Below are positions 34,387-43,141 of a DNA stretch of 64,000 bases, piece by piece. Under the pieces are notes generated by a model that was given only the letters and a program-made list of their open reading frames with translations, did no database searches and had not been told where the DNA came from. A program made the position numbers and the translations under genes. Source of the stretch: Candidatus Enterococcus murrayae (GTDB lineage Bacteria > Bacillota > Bacilli > Lactobacillales > Enterococcaceae); NCBI RefSeq assembly GCF_017315985.1, contig NZ_JAFLVR010000020.1, forward strand, positions 179,705-243,704, read 5' to 3'. Position 1 is the first letter of the stretch. Every line of letters starts with the position of its first letter.

Positions 34387-35208
34387 ATGAAGGTTGTTAA
34401 AAAAATCAATCATAATGTAGTACTAATTGATGATGAGGGAGTAGAAAAAATTGCGATGGGCAAAGGAATTGGGTTCTCCGCCGTCGTTAATCAAACTTTT
34501 GATCCAGCTCTTGCAGATAAATTTTTTACTTTAGATTCCAAAGAAAAAACAAAAATGTTTAGTGAGATGGCTGCCCAAATACCAATAGAATTCATAGAAT
34601 TTTCAGAAGAAATCATTCAATTTATTTCAAAGAGAATTGCTTCACCGTTAGACTCAAATATTTATATCGCATTGACGGATCACATTTATTTTGCGATTCA
34701 ACGGCAAAAAGAAGATAGTCAGGTAACAGCCATTATGCTGCCAGAGATGAAGCTGCTTTATCCAGAGGAGTATGAAACAGCAAATGAAGTCGTTGCTTTG
34801 ATCAATCACCGTTACAATACAGAGCTGGGAGCGAATGAAGTCGGCTTCATCACAATGCATATCATCAATGCAGAGCTGGGCGAACGAAACAGTTTGAACA
34901 GTCTAAAAATTTTAGAGATGACCAAGACAATTTTAGAGGATTTGGAAAATACCTTTGGTTATCGGTTTGATAAAGATTCACTGACTTATCATCGGATGAT
35001 GATCCACATCAAATTTTTAGTGAAGCGTTTGATTTATCAGGAGGAATCTCCGACTGAGAATATCGGCTTTTTTACAAGTACCTTTAAAGAAAGCAAACCA
35101 TATCAAACGGCAGTAGCGATCAAAAATATGATCGAAAAAAACTTTCAATTGGACGTTCAGGAGAACGAAGTCATTTATCTGGCAATCCACTTGGCAAGAA
35201 TTCAATAA
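34387..35208 (+). CDS. licT: BglG/LicT-family transcriptional antiterminator
   Basis: 273 aa from the ATG in KVVKKINHNVVL, with GAGAGG 11 nt upstream (the frame is open for 13 codons before it). Residues 1-56 form the RNA-binding CAT domain (NHNVVLIDDEGVEKIAMGKG, GFSA). PRD1 and PRD2 follow, with regulatory histidines in TDHIYFA, NHRY, MHI, HIKF and AIHLARI. PTS-dependent phosphorylation of these sets its activity. It is flanked by two matching RNA targets, one in its own leader and one between it and the sugar genes. Confidence 0.93.
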   Translation: MKVVKKINHNVVLIDDEGVEKIAMGKGIGFSAVVNQTFDPALADKFFTLDSKEKTKMFSEMAAQIPIEFIEFSEEIIQFISKRIASPLDSNIYIALTDHIYFAIQRQKEDSQVTAIMLPEMKLLYPEEYETANEVVALINHRYNTELGANEVGFITMHIINAELGERNSLNSLKILEMTKTILEDLENTFGYRFDKDSLTYHRMMIHIKFLVKRLIYQEESPTENIGFFTSTFKESKPYQTAVAIKNMIEKNFQLDVQENEVIYLAIHLARIQ

Positions 35209-35210
35209 GC

Positions 35211-35286
35211 AGGGCGTAACTATTAGGTAGGCGCAACCTTTTGACACAGGAGAAAAATCTGTGCTCATTAGGTTGCGCCTATTTTT
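35211..35286 (+). promoter_or_regulatory. RAT antiterminator 2 and terminator, between licT and chbG
   Basis: 35211-35239 reads AGGGCGTAACTATTAGG...GGCGCAACCT, sharing GTAACTATTA and the GGC(G/A)C(A/G)ACCT end with RAT 1. Its 3' arm AGGCGCAACCT (35229-35239) pairs with AGGTTGCGCCT (35270-35280), then T5. It begins 3 nt after the licT stop, so readthrough from licT into the sugar genes is itself antitermination-controlled. Confidence 0.85.
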
Positions 35287-35311
35287 AGTATAAAAAGAAA
35301 GGAAGGAAATA

Positions 35312-36076
35312 ATGGGAAAAGTAATCTTCAATTCAGACGATTTCGGCTACAGCTATGGAGTGAACTACGGGATCGTGGATGCTTATCAACGAGGGATCTT
35401 GACATCAACTACTTTAATGGCCAATATGCCGGGGTTTGAACACGCTGTAAAACTAAAAAAAGAGCTTCCAGATTTAGGGGTAGGGGTCCATTTGACATTG
35501 ACTTGCGGCAAACCACTCTTGAAAAATGTGGATAGTTTGATGGAGGATGACAAGTTTAAGCACTTATCATATTATAAGCAACCTTTTGAAGTAGACGGAG
35601 ATCAACTCTATCAGGAATGGAACGCGCAAATTCAAAAAGTCTATCGCGCCGGAGTTATTCCAACACACTTGGACAGTCATCACCATACGCATACCTTTGG
35701 AATGAATCAGGAAGTAGTTGTTGCACTAGCAAAAAAATATGATTTGCCCGTTCGAGGAAATTTTGAGAGAAATGCAGACGTTCGACATACGGATTATTTT
35801 GAACCTTATTTCGATGATGTTGGAGAAATGTCTGTCGAAAAAAGGCAAATTGATTGTTCCATTGACGAGTATCTAGAACGCTTGATATCCGTTTTACGAG
35901 AAAAGAGAACGGTAGAGATTATGTGTCACACGGCTTATCTTGATCAGGATTTGTTGAATGGATCGAGTTTTGTCTATCCAAGAATCAATCAAGTGGCGTT
36001 TTTGATTCATTCAGATTTTGCGCAGCAGGTTAAAAGGGATCGTTTGATTGAGTTAGCAACATATAAAGATATATAG
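35312..36076 (+). CDS. chbG: ChbG/YdjC-family carbohydrate deacetylase
   Basis: 254 aa. Metal-binding residues are in FNSDDFGYS near the start, LDSHHHTH in the middle and MCHTAYLD near the end. ChbG of E. coli removes one acetyl group from chitobiose-6-phosphate so that a GH4 enzyme can cut it. Here it opens an operon with EIICB, GH4 and EIIA, so it probably deacetylates an N-acetylated phospho-disaccharide brought in by this PTS. That substrate is inferred. Confidence 0.88.
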   Translation: MGKVIFNSDDFGYSYGVNYGIVDAYQRGILTSTTLMANMPGFEHAVKLKKELPDLGVGVHLTLTCGKPLLKNVDSLMEDDKFKHLSYYKQPFEVDGDQLYQEWNAQIQKVYRAGVIPTHLDSHHHTHTFGMNQEVVVALAKKYDLPVRGNFERNADVRHTDYFEPYFDDVGEMSVEKRQIDCSIDEYLERLISVLREKRTVEIMCHTAYLDQDLLNGSSFVYPRINQVAFLIHSDFAQQVKRDRLIELATYKDI

Positions 36077-36093
36077 CCTAAGGAGGAGAAAAA

Positions 36094-37509
36094 ATGTCAA
36101 CTTTTAAAGCAAATATACAAAAATTAGGAAGAGCAATGCTGCTGCCTGTAGCTGCGATGCCATTAGCTGGATTGATCATGCGACTCTCAGCTGATGACAT
36201 GTTGAATATTCCAGTGATTGGGGCAGCCGGAAATGCTGTATTTGGAAATTTGGATATTCTGTTTGCGATTGGTGTTACGATCGGTTTTGCGAAAACAAAA
36301 GATAAAGGCATCCCGGCACTTACTGGATTCTTAGCGATCGCTACTTTGAAAAAGGGGTTAGAAATCATGAATCCAGCCGTCAATATGGGGATATTCGGTG
36401 GGATTATTTCTGGTTTGATCGCAGCTTGGACTTATAACCGTTTCAAAGAACAAAAGCTGCCTATGGTGTTCTCGTATTTTGCAGGTGAGAAATTTCCATT
36501 GACGATGGTGATGATTTTACAAACAATCACTTCGGTTGTTTTTGGGCTATTATGGCCGTTTGCCCAAGCTGGAATTGACAGCTTTGCTAGATTGTTAGTG
36601 AACATGGGGGCATTAGGAGTCGGAATTTTCATGTTCTTGAATCGTTTATTAATTCCATTTGGTCTTCATCATGTACTGAATACGTACGTTTACTACGACC
36701 TAGGAAGCTACACAGCGCCGAATGGAGAAGTATTCCGAGGGGAAATGACTCGTTTCATCAACGGTGATCCGCAAGCAGGGCTATTCTTGTCAGGTTTCTT
36801 CGTAGTTATGATGTTCGGCGTACCGGCGATCTGTTTAGCAATCTATCGTGCAGCGTTTAAAGAAAACAAAGCTATGGTCAAAGGGATTATGGGAAGCGGT
36901 GCCGCTACATCCTTCATCTCAAATATTACAGAACCAGTGGAATTCAGCTTCATGTTTCTTTCTCCAATGCTGTATGTTGTCCACGCGGCTTTTGCCGGTT
37001 TAGCGGGGATCGTTTGTTATCTGCTGAATATTCGGATTGGCTTCACTTTTGGTGCCTGTATCGTTGATTACCTAATCAATTTTAGAATAGCGACTAACGC
37101 TATCTTAATCATTCCAATCGGAATTGTTTTTTTTGCACTGTACTATTTTACTTTCTATTATCTGATCAAGAAGCAGAACATTCAAACTTTAGGAAGAGAA
37201 GTCGCAACAGAATTCGGAACAGAAGCAGTAGAAGATGAAAAAGAATTAGGTTTGGCAAGTAAAAATTATGAATATATGGCAAAAAAAATGCTACAGGCTT
37301 TTGGCGGATCAGAGAATATCTCTGATGCCTTTAGTTGTAATACTCGCTTAAGAGTTGAAGTTGAAAATCCAGCAATCGTCGACGAACAGCGGATCAAGCA
37401 ACTAGGCGTCAGCGGTGTGATCAAGCCGACAGAAAAAAATTATCAAGTCATTATTGGGTTGGAAGTAACTTATGTAATGGCAGAATTTAATAAATTATTG
37501 GAGCAATAG
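36094..37509 (+). CDS. PTS EIICB permease, glucose/maltose/GlcNAc family
   Basis: 471 aa with the EIIC domain first (about ten helices, residues 10-370; GLHHVLN and ISNITEPVEF motifs), then an EIIB domain with phospho-cysteine C415 in FSCNTRLR. The order and motifs are those of the PtsG/MalX/NagE superfamily. EIIA is supplied by the separate gene at 38866. It sits between chbG and GH4, so the cargo should be a disaccharide processed by both. Expression depends on LicT antitermination. Confidence 0.92.
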   Translation: MSTFKANIQKLGRAMLLPVAAMPLAGLIMRLSADDMLNIPVIGAAGNAVFGNLDILFAIGVTIGFAKTKDKGIPALTGFLAIATLKKGLEIMNPAVNMGIFGGIISGLIAAWTYNRFKEQKLPMVFSYFAGEKFPLTMVMILQTITSVVFGLLWPFAQAGIDSFARLLVNMGALGVGIFMFLNRLLIPFGLHHVLNTYVYYDLGSYTAPNGEVFRGEMTRFINGDPQAGLFLSGFFVVMMFGVPAICLAIYRAAFKENKAMVKGIMGSGAATSFISNITEPVEFSFMFLSPMLYVVHAAFAGLAGIVCYLLNIRIGFTFGACIVDYLINFRIATNAILIIPIGIVFFALYYFTFYYLIKKQNIQTLGREVATEFGTEAVEDEKELGLASKNYEYMAKKMLQAFGGSENISDAFSCNTRLRVEVENPAIVDEQRIKQLGVSGVIKPTEKNYQVIIGLEVTYVMAEFNKLLEQ

Positions 37510-37523
37510 GGAGGACGTAAATC

Positions 37524-38852
37524 ATGACAAACAAACAAATCATAACAATTGCCGGTGGAGGCAGTACTTATACACCAGGAATTATTCAAGCTGTTCTTAA
37601 CAATGCGGATCGTTTGCCGCTTTCAGAGATTCGCCTGTACGATATTGATGCTGAAAGAAATGCTGATATGTATTTGATTATTCAATATATGTTGAAAAAA
37701 GAGGGATTCAAGGATGTTGTCATTTCTTCAACAGAAGATCCGGAGACGGCCTTTACAGGGTGTGATTTTATCTTTTCGCAAATTCGAGTTGGCGGAATGA
37801 AAATGCGTGAGAAAGACGAAAAAATTCCGTTAAGGCACGGATTAGTTGGTCAGGAAACTTGCGGATTGGGTGGCTTTGCTTACGGAATGCGATCAATGAG
37901 TGGACTGTTGGAAATCGTGGGTTACGTACAACAGTATGCACCTGATGCCTGGATTTTAAATTACACAAACCCAGAATCAATTGTTTCAGAAGCTGTTCGC
38001 AGACAATATCCACAAGCGAAGATGATCAACGCTTGTGATATGACGATCTCAATTGAAGAAACGATTGCAGTCAATTATGGTTATGATCGGAAAAATTGGA
38101 TACCGACTTATTACGGGCTGAATCATTTCGGCTGGTACACTTCCATTTATGATAAAGAATTGAAAGAAGACATTATGCCAGAGCTTATTGAAAAACTGAA
38201 CACTCAGGAAATGCAGGTAGCTGATTTTAACGCGGGAGATAAAACCTGGCAAGAAGCATTTAGTATGATGTCTGTGATCACAAAGAGCTTCCCGCAACAT
38301 ATTCCGAATAACTATTTAGAGTATTACTTGTATCCAAATATGGTCGTAGAACATTCAGATAAAAACTACACTCGCGCCAATATGGTGATGGAAGGTAGAG
38401 AAAAGAACACCAAGGAAATGGCTGAGAAAATTCGCGGAGGAGCGACAGAAGACGTTTTGAACTTCAACTTTGGGGAACATGGACAATACATTGTTGATAT
38501 GGCAACATCGTTATTGAATGATGAACGTCAGCGCTTTATGCTGATCGTACCTAATCAGGGTGCTATACCAAACTTGCGATCAGACGCTGTGGTAGAAGTA
38601 CCAGCCTATGTTGGAGCAACCGGAGTTGAACCGATAGCACTAAGAGAACCAATCTGCGATTTTCATAAAGGATTGATGGAGGCACAAGTAGCAGCTGAAA
38701 AATTATTAGTTGATGCTTACTTTGAAGGTTCCTATCAAAAAGCATTGCAGGCTTTCACACTGAATCAAACGGTTCCGAATGCTCAAGTAGCTAAAAAAGT
38801 ATTAGATGAAATGATCGAGGCCAATAAAGAATTCTGGCCGGAATTAGTCTAG
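37524..38852 (+). CDS. GH4 6-phospho-alpha-glucosidase-like enzyme
   Basis: 442 aa, NAD+- and metal-dependent family 4 glycosidase. The NAD site is IAGGGSTYTPG; metal ligands are C171 (INACDMT) and H201 (GLNHFGW). In GH4 the residues after the cysteine track specificity: CDMP for 6-phospho-alpha-glucosidases, CNVP for 6-phospho-beta-glucosidases. The sequence here is CDMT, so alpha type is favoured but with an unusual last residue. It hydrolyses the phospho-disaccharide imported by the adjacent EIICB. Confidence 0.87.
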   Translation: MTNKQIITIAGGGSTYTPGIIQAVLNNADRLPLSEIRLYDIDAERNADMYLIIQYMLKKEGFKDVVISSTEDPETAFTGCDFIFSQIRVGGMKMREKDEKIPLRHGLVGQETCGLGGFAYGMRSMSGLLEIVGYVQQYAPDAWILNYTNPESIVSEAVRRQYPQAKMINACDMTISIEETIAVNYGYDRKNWIPTYYGLNHFGWYTSIYDKELKEDIMPELIEKLNTQEMQVADFNAGDKTWQEAFSMMSVITKSFPQHIPNNYLEYYLYPNMVVEHSDKNYTRANMVMEGREKNTKEMAEKIRGGATEDVLNFNFGEHGQYIVDMATSLLNDERQRFMLIVPNQGAIPNLRSDAVVEVPAYVGATGVEPIALREPICDFHKGLMEAQVAAEKLLVDAYFEGSYQKALQAFTLNQTVPNAQVAKKVLDEMIEANKEFWPELV

Positions 38853-38865
38853 AGGTGATGAGAAA

Positions 38866-39324
38866 ATGCTCTTCTTTAAAACAAAGAAAGTTCTGAAGTC
38901 TGTTGCAAATGGTCACGTTCTACCTTTAGAGGCAGTAAAAGATGAAGTTTTCTCCTCAAAGATGATGGGTGAGGGCTATGCAATAAGTCAACATGACGGT
39001 AAGGTCTATGCACCGATTGAGGGAATTGTTGAGAGCATTTTCCCAACACTGCATGCTATAACAATTGAAAGTAAAACTGGAGAGAAATTACTGATTCACA
39101 TGGGGTTGGATACTGTGGAACTAAAAGGAGTTCCTTTTTCAATCAAAGTAGCAGAAGGACAGAACGTTAAAACAGGAACATTACTCGCCTTTATGGACTT
39201 ACAGCAATTAAAGAATGCTCAAAAGGACGACACCATCATCGTGGTTTTTCCAGAAATGACCAAGGGTGAGTTGCTGAAAAAAAATCAAACAGTAACATTA
39301 CAAGACGAACTGTTCAAATTTTAG
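38866..39324 (+). CDS. PTS EIIA component, glucose family
   Basis: 152 aa stand-alone EIIA. Phospho-histidine H78 in LLIHMGLDTV and H63 in PTLHAIT. It resembles the EIIA at 27629 along its length (SVANGH..., PVFSSK/EVFSSKMMGEG). It supplies phosphate to the EIICB two genes upstream and may also influence LicT. 13 bp after GH4, with GAGGTGATG ribosome site. Confidence 0.92.
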   Translation: MLFFKTKKVLKSVANGHVLPLEAVKDEVFSSKMMGEGYAISQHDGKVYAPIEGIVESIFPTLHAITIESKTGEKLLIHMGLDTVELKGVPFSIKVAEGQNVKTGTLLAFMDLQQLKNAQKDDTIIVVFPEMTKGELLKKNQTVTLQDELFKF

Positions 39325-39394
39325 ATCAGGAAGAGACTGGGTAGATGCCTGGTCTTTTCTTATAACGATTATTTTAGCCTTTTAGGAGAAACCA

Positions 39395-40252
39395 ATGATT
39401 ATTTTATGTTTATTACCCGCATTAGGATGGGGCTTTATGCCAATCATCGCACAACTGACAAATGCCAAACCAATCAATCAACTTTTAGGTACAACGACAG
39501 TGGCCCTTCTGATCGGCTCGCTTTTCACAGTCATCGTTCAGCCGAATTATAGTAGCGGAAGTTTTCTAGCAGCCATTTTTTCTGGGTGTTTTTGGTCGAT
39601 CGGTCAATATCTCCAATTCTATTCATTTCAATTATTACCAGTATCTGAGGCCATGCCGATTTCCAATGGGACTCAACTAATCGGAACAACTTTCATTGCG
39701 GCTTTATTTTTTGGCGAATGGTCAAATATGAAAATGGCAGGCATAGGGATAGGAGGAATTTTACTGATTATTGTTGGAATTATTTTCACTTCCTATTTAG
39801 AAAAACAAGATAACACCTCGCTATTAAAAACAACTAAAAGCAAAGCGCTTATCTGTTTGCTGCTGTCTTCTTTAGCTTTAACAATTTATGTAACTTTGCC
39901 GCAAGCATTCCAAGCTAGTGGAGCAGAGGTTCTATTTCCACAAGCAATCGGAATGTGGTTCTTATCGATAGCATTATCTTTAAGCAAACGTGACGAGACA
40001 AGCTGGAGACAGGTGAAAAAAAACTTTGGGACAGGAATCGCTTGGAGTATAGCAAATATCAGTTTATTTCTTACTATACCGTTGATTGGCGTCGCCAAAA
40101 GTTTTACCTTTTCACAACTAGCAGTATTAATCTCAATTTATGCGGGGCTGGTTTTTTTGAAGGTTCAAAAAACAAAAAAGGAATGGCGAATGATCAGTTT
40201 AGGCGCTGCACTTATTACAATAGGGATATTGCTGATTGGTTCGATTAAATAA
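39395..40252 (+). CDS. GRP-family sugar uptake protein (GlcU/RbsU type)
   Basis: 285 aa, ten hydrophobic helices in two repeated halves, the DMT-like fold of glucose/ribose uptake proteins. N-terminal LLPALGWGFMPIIAQ and SIGQYLQFYSFQLLPVSEAMPISNGTQL are characteristic. GGAG lies 8 nt before the ATG. It is 70 bp after the EIIA gene with a weak hairpin between, so it may be the last gene of the LicT operon. It would give PTS-independent entry of a free sugar, or export of a product. Confidence 0.83.
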   Translation: MIILCLLPALGWGFMPIIAQLTNAKPINQLLGTTTVALLIGSLFTVIVQPNYSSGSFLAAIFSGCFWSIGQYLQFYSFQLLPVSEAMPISNGTQLIGTTFIAALFFGEWSNMKMAGIGIGGILLIIVGIIFTSYLEKQDNTSLLKTTKSKALICLLLSSLALTIYVTLPQAFQASGAEVLFPQAIGMWFLSIALSLSKRDETSWRQVKKNFGTGIAWSIANISLFLTIPLIGVAKSFTFSQLAVLISIYAGLVFLKVQKTKKEWRMISLGAALITIGILLIGSIK

Positions 40253-40423
40253 ATGTCTAGTCATCATTCGGTAGCTAGACTGCTTTTAAGTATCAATAGA
40301 AAAACAAAGCGAATAACTGTAAGGGATTTGAAAAGCTATCAAGATCTCCTTATGAATAAACCAAGAAACTGCATTGATTTAGAGGTACTTCAAAACGAAA
40401 TAGCGTGGTATAGAAACGATTGA
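40253..40423 (+). pseudogene. Possible decayed coding segment
   Basis: An open frame of 56 codons begins at an ATG directly after the GlcU stop codon but lacks a ribosome site. Its end (CIDLEVLQNEIAWYRND) reads like protein. In another frame, 40406-40517 continues protein-like (FTDRKSIANYLLYVDEHKS) up to TAA. Together they could be one small gene broken by a frameshift, or chance. No family recognised. Confidence 0.25.
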
Positions 40424-40504
40424 AACACAAACTGATGGAGCTGCATTCACTGATCGCAAAAGCATAGCAAATTATTTGCTATACGTAGATGAACATAAAA
40501 GCAG

Positions 40505-40554
40505 AAAAGAACACTAATTCTTGCCAAAAATAGGAAGAATCAGTGCTCTTTTTT
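40505..40554 (+). terminator. Intrinsic terminator in the GlcU-xerS interval
   Basis: An 18-bp stem AAAAGAACACTAATTCTT / AAGAATCAGTGCTCTTTT (two mismatches) with a 12-nt loop and T-run. It overlaps the end of the second coding-like segment. The rest of the interval, 40555-40702, holds nothing recognisable apart from TTTTTTCGAAAGAAATTTTTT near 40661. Confidence 0.85.
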
Positions 40555-40702
40555 ACTGAGATTTTTGTAGTAATGATCAAGACCAAAATAAAGCTCGTTT
40601 CATAAGAAAGTAGGAAAAAAACAAAATTTACCTCTCAAAAGAATAACGTTCATTTTTCGCGTTTTTTCGAAAGAAATTTTTTACTCAATAAGTGATGTAA
40701 AT

Positions 40703-40731
40703 CCCGCTAAAGCAGCGGGCTATTTAGCATA
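40703..40731. repeat. 29-bp hairpin repeat, copy B
   Basis: CCCGCT-AAAGC-AGCGGG plus CTATTTAGCATA, identical to 24819-24847 but for one base. It lies just after the xerS stop codon and probably terminates that gene on the minus strand. Confidence 0.75.
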
Positions 40732-40740
40732 AGTGTATTT

Positions 40741-41850
40741 TTACGTCCAAAGATCATTCATCGCATCGCGTTTTTTCTTCCCAGCGATATGGGTATAGAC
40801 CGTCGTAGCCGAAGTGCCCGATTGTCCAAGCTGTTCAGCGACTTGAACGAGTGAATTGGTTTTACTATATAGCTGGGTTGCTACCGAATGACGCAGTTTG
40901 TGTGGTGAGATTTTAATTTTGAAGGCCTCTGAATATTTTCCAACCATTGCTTCAACAGCACCGCTGGCGATGCGTTTCGCTTTGCCGCGATAGCGAGTGA
41001 GGAAAAGAGCCATTTCATTCTCATCTGGCTGATAAAGCTGTGCTCTTTGCGAAAGATATGCGGTTAAATATTCGATAGCGATCGAAGAAATGACCACCAT
41101 GTCCCATTTTCCGCCTTTACGATAGACACGCGCTTCACCAGCGGTTAAATCAAGATCCTGTAAATTCATATTCACCAATTCAGACAAACGCATCCCTGTC
41201 CCGAGAAAGAGACCGATAATCGCAAGGTCACGCACTTGGTTTTTCTTAAAGGCAGTGATCGCTTGACGAGACTCCAAAGTATCGATATAGCGGGTTTCAA
41301 CAAAATCCAGAAAATTCAACGCTTCATCATCTAAAAACAATTTCTTCTCAATCGCGGCACCACGTTCGGCCATCGTTTTATTATCCTTGACATTTGCGAC
41401 TTTTCCCATCATATTGTGTTCAAGATAAGGTTTGCCGGTCGTGCGATCAATCGCTTCATTCAAATAATTGAAGAGGGAACGCAAAGCAGTGACGCCACGC
41501 TGAACCGTTGCATTTTGCCGTAAGGGTAGAGCTTGCTCACTTTCTTCCAGTCGTTTCTTGGTGGATTCTTTTAAAATTTTTGGTGCCTTCACCAAGTGGG
41601 CTTTATAAAACTCCAGATCCTCCGGCCAAAGTGCCGAAAATTCTGCCAACGTAATCTCTGACAGTTTTTCTGCCGAAGAAAAGCCTTCTTGGATCAGCCA
41701 ATTTAGAAACCGCCGGTATTCCTTGGCATACTCATACAAGGTGATGGAAGAATACTGATCTCCACTTTTTTTCCGAAAATAATTTTGGACAAACCAAGGA
41801 AAAAATTGGATTTCCTCCTCCATTCGTCGATTGGCTTCCTGTTGATTCAT
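40741..41850 (-). CDS. xerS: Tyrosine recombinase XerS-like
   Basis: 369 aa from the ATG 9 nt after AAAGGAG. The N-terminal SAM-like domain contains TLYEYAKEYRRFLNWL; the catalytic domain has R in GTGMRLSEL, the lysine beta-hairpin RKGGKWD, HKLRHSVATQ and YTHIAG with the nucleophile tyrosine. Length and the YEY-EYRRF region fit XerS, the single Xer protein that resolves chromosome dimers in streptococci and relatives, better than phage integrases. No phage genes or att duplication are nearby. The cognate dif site was not identified. Confidence 0.82.
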   Translation of the reverse strand: MNQQEANRRMEEEIQFFPWFVQNYFRKKSGDQYSSITLYEYAKEYRRFLNWLIQEGFSSAEKLSEITLAEFSALWPEDLEFYKAHLVKAPKILKESTKKRLEESEQALPLRQNATVQRGVTALRSLFNYLNEAIDRTTGKPYLEHNMMGKVANVKDNKTMAERGAAIEKKLFLDDEALNFLDFVETRYIDTLESRQAITAFKKNQVRDLAIIGLFLGTGMRLSELVNMNLQDLDLTAGEARVYRKGGKWDMVVISSIAIEYLTAYLSQRAQLYQPDENEMALFLTRYRGKAKRIASGAVEAMVGKYSEAFKIKISPHKLRHSVATQLYSKTNSLVQVAEQLGQSGTSATTVYTHIAGKKKRDAMNDLWT

Positions 41851-42074
41851 CTGTGCCAGCTCCTTTATAACCAAAAGTATAAAGCAGAGCCGTAAGCTTG
41901 TCAAACATCAGTTATTTTATAAACTTAAACTATCTTTTGAACAACGCCGATATATTTCAATCAGTTATTTAAAGATGATTGGTCATAAAAATAGTTGTTC
42001 ATTTTTCGGAAGAAATACTTTAGTGACGGAGATATACTTTACTAGTAAAGACATTGCAAGAGGAGAGAGGAAGA

Positions 42075-43136
42075 ATGATTACTTCAAAGAAAAAGCGCGA
42101 AGAATACTATCATGCTTTAAAGGAAAAGGATCGAAGCTATGATGGAATCTTTTATGCCGGAATCAAGACCACCGGAATTTTTTGTCATCCAACGTGCCGC
42201 GCCCGCAAACCTAAATTTGAAAACTGTGAATTTTATCCAACAGCAGAAGAAGCCTTGCTGGCAGGATATCGTCCATGTAAAATTTGTCAGCCTTTATCAT
42301 TTCCACAAGCCATTCCTGAGGAGGTGCAATTGCTGGTCAATGCCGTAGAGGAGCAGCCGGAAAAGCGCTGGAAGGAGGCGGATTTTTTGGCGATCGGGTT
42401 AAATTCGGCCACAGCTCGCAGAAAATTTAAAGAGGTTTACAAGATGACATTTGTTCAATATGCACGTGCGCGCCGAATGGGTTTAGCATTTAAAGAGATT
42501 CGTCGAGGAAGCAAAGTGATTGAGCAGCAGTTAGAAGCAGGCTATGAATCCTCTAGCGGATTTAATGATGCGTTCACCAAAATCATGGGGAATCCTGCAA
42601 AGAAGGTCGTTGCACGTCAGCTGAATGCTTCCTTTATTTCAACTCCGATCGGACGGATGCTGTGCTTAAGCGATGATGACTATCTGTATTTACTGGAATT
42701 TGAAAATCGGCGAGGGTTGGAACGGGAAATCGAACAGCTCCGATTAAAATACAATTTTCGGATCATTTACGGGCAAACAGCCGTTAATCAGCTGGTGGAG
42801 GAACAATTAGGCGAGTATTTCCAAGGCGTACGGACTGAATTTTCATTGCCGTTGTTTTATGACGGTTCGCCATTCCAAAAAGAAGTATGGAAAATCTTAG
42901 AAACAATTCCCTGCGGCAAAACCCTAAGCTATCGGGATATCGCTCTTCGTTTGGGAGATAAAAACAAGGTTCGAGCGGTCGGCCGGGCAAATGGGTCAAA
43001 TAAAATGGCGATCGTCATTCCGTGTCATCGAGTGATCGGAAGTGATGGAAACCTGACCGGATACGCTGGCGGTATAGAACGAAAGCAGTATCTGCTGGAG
43101 CTGGAGAAAAGAGCAGCACTACAAAAACACGAATAG
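42075..43136 (+). CDS. ada: Bifunctional Ada protein: DNA methyltransferase and regulator
   Basis: 353 aa with GAGAGG before the ATG. Three parts in order. First, an Ada zinc domain with C37, C41, C68 and C71, where C37 is the expected methylphosphotriester acceptor. Second, an AraC-type helix-turn-helix (about 100-180, ending AGYESSSGFNDAFTKIMG). Third, an O6-methylguanine methyltransferase domain with active C317 in IPCHRVIG. It repairs alkylated DNA and activates transcription when methylated. Many Firmicutes split this into AdaA and AdaB; here it is fused as in E. coli. Confidence 0.93.
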   Translation: MITSKKKREEYYHALKEKDRSYDGIFYAGIKTTGIFCHPTCRARKPKFENCEFYPTAEEALLAGYRPCKICQPLSFPQAIPEEVQLLVNAVEEQPEKRWKEADFLAIGLNSATARRKFKEVYKMTFVQYARARRMGLAFKEIRRGSKVIEQQLEAGYESSSGFNDAFTKIMGNPAKKVVARQLNASFISTPIGRMLCLSDDDYLYLLEFENRRGLEREIEQLRLKYNFRIIYGQTAVNQLVEEQLGEYFQGVRTEFSLPLFYDGSPFQKEVWKILETIPCGKTLSYRDIALRLGDKNKVRAVGRANGSNKMAIVIPCHRVIGSDGNLTGYAGGIERKQYLLELEKRAALQKHE

Positions 43137-43141
43137 TCCAC

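Noticed and set aside
40464..40482. Perfect 9+1+9 palindrome ATAGCAAAT-T-ATTTGCTAT as an operator
   Set aside because: It lies inside a coding-like segment far from any promoter, with no divergent regulator to bind it.
40741..41850. Phage or genomic-island integrase marking a mobile element
   Set aside because: Sequence fits housekeeping XerS; no phage, relaxase or att/tRNA duplication is nearby.
41851..42053. dif site adjacent to xerS
   Set aside because: No 28-31 bp sequence with the expected paired arms and central hexamer could be identified by eye.
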